From positions 1 to 43,541 of the forward strand of contig JAJVHS010000002.1 in assembly GCA_022072615.1 (NCBI GenBank): a DNA stretch of 43,541 nt, given 5' to 3'. The stretch comes from Phycisphaerales bacterium (GTDB lineage: Bacteria; Planctomycetota; Phycisphaerae; Phycisphaerales; UBA1924). This document shows positions 41,601 to 43,541 of the stretch, in pieces. Within the stretch, counting starts at the first letter, position 1. Each line of letters begins with the position of its first letter. The notes beneath the pieces were generated by a model. It saw nothing but the letters and a program-made list of their open reading frames with translations, was not told the origin of the DNA and did not search any database. The position numbers and the translations under genes are program-made.

Positions 41601-43541
41601 CGGCAGGTCGGCAAGATCGGACGTGACGTCGTAGGCCGCCAGTACGTAGTTGCCCGTGGCGCTCGAGTGCCCGGCCGCGGCGTTGACCGTGACTTTGTAG
41701 ATCCCGTCGACCGGCAGCGTGAGGCCTTGGAGGGACACGATCTGACCCTGGGCCGCGCTCTGCCCTGTTGCGATGACGGCGCCCTGGGGAGAAAGCACCT
41801 GAACAGCCGCCCAGTTCAGCGCAGGAGCGATCGCCGGAAACGTCCCGGTCAGGCCCGGATTGACAACGACGGACATCTGCCGCCCGCCGAACGCAAAGAA
41901 CGTCCATTCATCGAGCTGGCCGGTCGACTCCACCTTGCCGGGAGTCGGTTCGCCGACCACCAGCGGCCCGGAGTCTGGGACCTGCTGGATTTCACCATTC
42001 AACACCGTGCCGTCCCGCTGCACCGCCCGGGCGTAGACCTTGAGGCCGTTGAGATCGAGCGTGCACCCCGCCGGAATCACCAGCGCGTCGACGTACAGCG
42101 CCTCGGGTGTGCCGCCGGCCGAGTTGTCCGACTGGTCGACCAGGCGAACGAACGTGTTGTTCCCGAGCCGAAGACTCACGATCGAGAAATCGCCGGCAAA
42201 GCCCGCACCGGTCAATCCAGCATCGAGACTCCGCACTTCCATCAATTGCGGGGACGCCGCGTTGGCGGTCCCGTCGGCAACGAACGCCCCGTGAATCTTC
42301 GCCAGCGCCGGGTTCGTGGCATCGCCGAGCAAGTCGTCTCGGAAGCTCAGCGTCGACGTCGCGGAGAGTTCAAACTGGTACCCCGCATCAATCCGGAGAG
42401 TTGAGTTGGCAGTCAATGCGGCGCCGCCGGTGACAACGATCTTGCCTTGCTGCGTAAACGAACCGTTCCCGGTCGGTCGAAGCGCAACCGTTCGGCCGGC
42501 CTGTTCGACCACGAGCGTGCCCCCAAAGACGATGCTCTCGTGGTTGTTGAATCCACCATTGCCTCCGATGATCCCGCTGCCGCCGCGGATTGTGATGCCG
42601 GCGGCGATGGTGAGCGTCCCGGTTCCCGCGTCCTCCACCAGCGCGTTGCTGGTCGAGCCTCCGAACTGCACAAGGCCGGTACCATCAAATGTCTGCGTCC
42701 CCAAGAAGGTCATGGTGCCGCTGCTGGACCCATCGGCCGCACCCAGCAGGAGCGTGCCGTTGAGCGTGAGCCCGCCCGTCACGTCCACGCCCGGGTTGTA
42801 CGGGTAGTTGCTCGCCCGACGCGTCCCGTCCACCACCGTCCCCGCCGCGATCGTCACCCCGATCAGCCGGCCCCAGTCGCGGCTCAACACCAGCATCGAC
42901 CCGTCCGACGACGAGACCGTCCCGCCGTTGATCCAGCCCCCGCTGAGCCACCAGCTCCCGCCAAGCGACGACTGCAGCGTGAGCGTCGCCGCCGTGTTCT
43001 GAAGCGTCCCCTGCAGGAGCACCGTCGCTCCGGTCGCGTTGAACACCCCCAGCGAGGCCGTCGCGAAGCTCCCCCGCAGCGAGACGCTGGCGCCCTCCAC
43101 GTTCATCACGCCGTGGTTGACCCACCCGTCACCGTCGATGGCGATCGAACGGCCCGCGGGGATGTTCAGCGTCCCGTAGAACAGCACGTTCTCCGTCGTG
43201 CCGAAGCTGTTGGTGCCCCCGATGTACCCGCTCCCCCCCTGCACCGTGACCTGCGCCCCGATCGTCAGCGTCCCGCTGGTCGCCGACTCCACCAGCATGT
43301 TGTCCGCCGAACCACCGAACACCACCACGCCCGTCCCGCCCAGCGTCTGCGTCCCCAGGAAGTTCACACGCCCGCTGCTGGACCCGTCCGCCGCACCCAG
43401 CAGCAGCGTGCCGTTGAGCGTGAGCCCGCCCGTCACGTCCACGCCCGGGTTGTACGGGTAGTTGCTCGCCCGACGCGTCCCGTCCACCACCGTCCCCGCC
43501 GCGATCGTCACCCCGATCAGCCGGCCCCAGTCGCGGCTCAA
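35637..43541 (-). CDS. Giant RHS/YD-repeat surface protein, 5' end outside window
   Basis: At least 2,634 residues are in view; numbers count from the window edge. Residues 1-490 are Gly-rich beta repeats like an autotransporter passenger. Residues 530-770 hold PPC-like beta domains (GTISPAFNSDRWRF), 850-940 an IPT/TIG-like domain, and 945-1070 a CARDB-like domain. A DUF6531-like opening (LENRFDTSLFGRGWQVPWD) leads into about 20 YD repeats (1280-1850, TRFTYDY, LSYAYNSRGQ). The RHS core motif FIQSDPTGLAGDDANFYRYA and NNPVTYIDPTG lies at about 1951-1984. After it come a Gly-rich sheet region, a DUF7619-like domain (DAVLPYRIEFENYGPG), an FN3-like domain, and two dockerin-like Ca repeats (DLDGDADVDSYDLAVF, DYDGDGDIDVSDW). 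It is likely exported and surface-bound; no classical toxin domain is visible. Confidence 0.9.
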   Translation of the reverse strand: MSRDWGRLIGVTIAAGTVVDGTRRASNYPYNPGVDVTGGLTLNGTLLLGAADGSSSGRVNFLGTQTLGGTGVVVFGGSADNMLVESATSGTLTIGAQVTVQGGSGYIGGTNSFGTTENVLFYGTLNIPAGRSIAIDGDGWVNHGVMNVEGASVSLRGSFATASLGVFNATGATVLLQGTLQNTAATLTLQSSLGGSWWLSGGWINGGTVSSSDGSMLVLSRDWGRLIGVTIAAGTVVDGTRRASNYPYNPGVDVTGGLTLNGTLLLGAADGSSSGTMTFLGTQTFDGTGLVQFGGSTSNALVEDAGTGTLTIAAGITIRGGSGIIGGNGGFNNHESIVFGGTLVVEQAGRTVALRPTGNGSFTQQGKIVVTGGAALTANSTLRIDAGYQFELSATSTLSFRDDLLGDATNPALAKIHGAFVADGTANAASPQLMEVRSLDAGLTGAGFAGDFSIVSLRLGNNTFVRLVDQSDNSAGGTPEALYVDALVIPAGCTLDLNGLKVYARAVQRDGTVLNGEIQQVPDSGPLVVGEPTPGKVESTGQLDEWTFFAFGGRQMSVVVNPGLTGTFPAIAPALNWAAVQVLSPQGAVIATGQSAAQGQIVSLQGLTLPVDGIYKVTVNAAAGHSSATGNYVLAAYDVTSDLADLPLNQQVVGTISPAFNSDRWRFSIAEGRQVRFDLVGSTISGMLFTLRGPGGYEPFTDIAGDSELVTIPVGKGGEYVLTARASLDQTGSYTFKMVETTVTTLAPNSVYSGSVAGTGDAQLFRLSTATNRPLFFAVDDATAADRNEFYFKLGAPPTRADFDYRYDGVATADPSFLISSAPAGEWYVLVYTAHAAASSPFTLRNQASSIFLSSVTPDRYAENTLVPMTLTGAGFAEGTTIQLVSSANQVYNASSVSIDSYTQALAVFDLTGVPRDTYTVRAISPGAEASSLLGAFTVTLPGLANLETKLIMPTGVGRRNLATLYVEYANTGTVAMPAPFLRVESADPDGSDRPVMTLDQSLLGSGFWVDGMPDGFSESLQMLGSGASPGLLLPGERVQVPVYYTGLQKDWDLTDTWFELQLSVFDATNPDMVPWDELKDDLRPFNTDPQAWDVVFTNLKANVGPTWGSMVQMFSDNAQYLARLGQRVTDVAKLWSFEVDQAIGINPIRTVASAIDAVVTTAGADLSFGRTFPVSLENRFDTSLFGRGWQVPWDTQIAVDDDGTVSIFNGSGARRRFQPDSRYVGVYVGSAADSGMLVPIGGNGYELREQDGSVTRFGPSGHLEFVQDPNGNRITVSHGPGGRVTGLVHSAGGSLTIAYNAGGVISSITDSMGRVTGYTYDATNQYLLSVTAPDGQVTSYTYETSAAASMHALRTVTSGGVTRNFEYDSFGHLKATDINGDTSRIDFANGSAGQVTTTDAGGGTSTLWYDHRGLLGKVTDPFGRITTLQYGEDMRLSRIVDPVGQSQAFTWCSCGSMTSSTDQSGKTTRFTYDYVGPSKTVRRMTSFTDANGRTTRYTYDAKGNLLQTIYPNGSIERVTGYDPMGDPLAFINRRGQTLSYAYNSRGQVTRQTFADNTFIDFAYDSRGNLKTVTEPGAKSTTFDYDAGDRLTKVTYPQGRFLSFTYDAAGRRSTMTDQTGYVVRYFYDAAGRLATLRDSAGDLIVHYSYDDAGRLARKDNGNATYTIYTYDVAGQILSIANHAPNGSINSSFSYVYDALGRRTQQVTIDGTWVYGYDATGQLTTAVFTPVLGSPVPAQDLRYIYDAVGNRTRTIENGVTTEYTTNRLNQYTRVGDDTLVYDADGNLVSRSGPGGNATYAYDQQNRLTRVATAEGVWEYEYDAFGNQVSSSTGGDRTEYAFDPIGLVNLVGQYDAAGSIRTRYVHAVGLVMESASDATRTFVEFDAIGSVVGLTSGSGTGLGQISFSPTGTVLANSSARSEGFLFAGRFGALSGPGDVLVMRARCYSVDLSRFIQSDPTGLAGDDANFYRYASNNPVTYIDPTGMKSVSLGGEMYYGFGGGGSIILNDNGQKCVSVEAGLGSGGGVGLSSGENAETGVELFAEWSFSAGPISITFGWSSSKSGFTFVAGGFGTDLEDRSQLRQKPPAHGWYGLQIKTGIRGTLCDADLTKPPPKPPGDEGDEDRCPVRNPVDPNELTGPAGYGDQHFVAPDAVLPYRIEFENYGPGSKDQDGNPVSPDRWATAPAQRVDITNPLPIGLDLSTLVLTGFGFGEFNIRIGGSLQHHQQVLTTSINGTTIQVWFEAALDIASRTLRISFQSLDPETLLPPDVLVGFLPPEDGTGRGRGFATYSARPIANLSTGTEIRNIAYISFDGQLLIATNQVDPLDPSKGTDPNREALVTIDSGNPTSMVDPLPPSIATRSFPVSWSGQDDAGGSGVSAYDVYVSTDGGVYKRWLNATAATSATFEGDYGHTYRFYSRGIDNVGLVESAPEQHDAITTVVDVSPTLSSIVINDGAGQRSMVTSMTVTFSRAMTLGSGAISLQGPSGNYGISVVPLGTYADSYRITFAGASIIGGSLADGRFELKLVASLIKDSLGRQLLGGTVTQKFHRLFADLDGDADVDSYDLAVFRNGLESHAGDDRYRWFQDYDGDGDIDVSDWEQARSRLGKKLPPSVGDSGGSGVNDRVDPGQKGPQKK
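42727..42887 (-). repeat. Internal tandem repeat of the RHS gene, copy 2
   Basis: This segment matches 43381-43541 at a period of 654 bases (218 codons). Three differences lie at its left end (42732, 42735, 42750) and then 137 bases are identical to the window edge. The encoded peptide includes RDWGRLIGVTIAAG and TLNGTLLLGAADGSSSG. Confidence 0.9.
43381..43541 (-). repeat. Internal tandem repeat of the RHS gene, copy 1, cut by window edge
   Basis: Partner of the copy at 42727-42887. The window stops inside the repeat, so further copies may follow. The frame is kept, as 654 is a multiple of three. Confidence 0.9.

Noticed and set aside
42727-43541. CRISPR array
   Set aside because: The repeats are 654 bases long, in frame and coding. 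No short regular direct repeats with spacers are seen anywhere in the window.
1-43541. Insertion sequences, integrases, prophage genes
   Set aside because: I saw no transposase, integrase or phage structural motif in any frame and no terminal inverted repeats around the two gene remnants.

Overview
The window is about 67% GC and looks like chromosomal DNA from a planctomycete, most likely of the Phycisphaerae/Phycisphaerales. The evidence is a family of secreted right-handed beta-helix proteins that share a GPLDPPAGPV-type N-terminus, a VPAPG-type C-terminal sorting signal with an Arg-rich tail, dockerin-like tails ending in DDFTxFxxxFEAGC, an iduronate-sulfatase-like enzyme, and many genes without a clear Shine-Dalgarno sequence. 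The assignment is inferred; no rRNA gene is present to confirm it.

Region 1 (1-14.6 kb) is mostly housekeeping. It holds the 3' end of a D-lactate dehydrogenase, a MASE1-PAS-PAS histidine kinase, a tRNA-Met, a secreted beta-helix/PA14 protein, NAD(P)H-hydrate epimerase, a bifunctional-nuclease-domain protein overlapping truD, an enoyl-CoA hydratase followed by a large acyl-CoA dehydrogenase, a strong terminator, phosphoglycerate mutase (gpmI, TTG start) and a PagL-like lipid A deacylase.

Region 2 (14.6-25 kb) is mixed. It holds an unrecognised four-helix membrane protein, a VPAPG-tailed surface protein, an Hpt plus response-regulator/diguanylate-cyclase pair, an SOS-associated peptidase, a beta-helix protein, a PGPGW membrane protein and a ribosome hibernation factor. 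Divergent from the last gene is a leader that matches the yybP-ykoY manganese riboswitch aptamer, followed by an attenuator-like hairpin, a TerB-like/DUF697-like protein and a single-domain voltage-gated-type cation channel with a TGDDW pore motif. This riboswitch-TerB-channel operon is the most novel arrangement I see. An SDR dehydrogenase follows, with two short gene remnants on either side: a dockerin tail and the start of a Ser/Thr kinase.

Region 3 (25-43.5 kb) is mostly exported or carbohydrate-related. It holds a sulfatase, three more beta-helix paralogues (one with an in-frame TGA exactly at a conserved Cys position), a GH63-type glucosidase, a secreted dockerin-tailed protein, and a giant RHS/YD-repeat protein (more than 2,630 residues, 5' end beyond the window). 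The giant protein ends in a dockerin-like module rather than a recognisable toxin, and its N-terminal passenger region carries a 654-bp tandem repeat with 137 bp of perfect identity.

Many long open frames opposite or overlapping these genes are high-GC shadows and are not reported.
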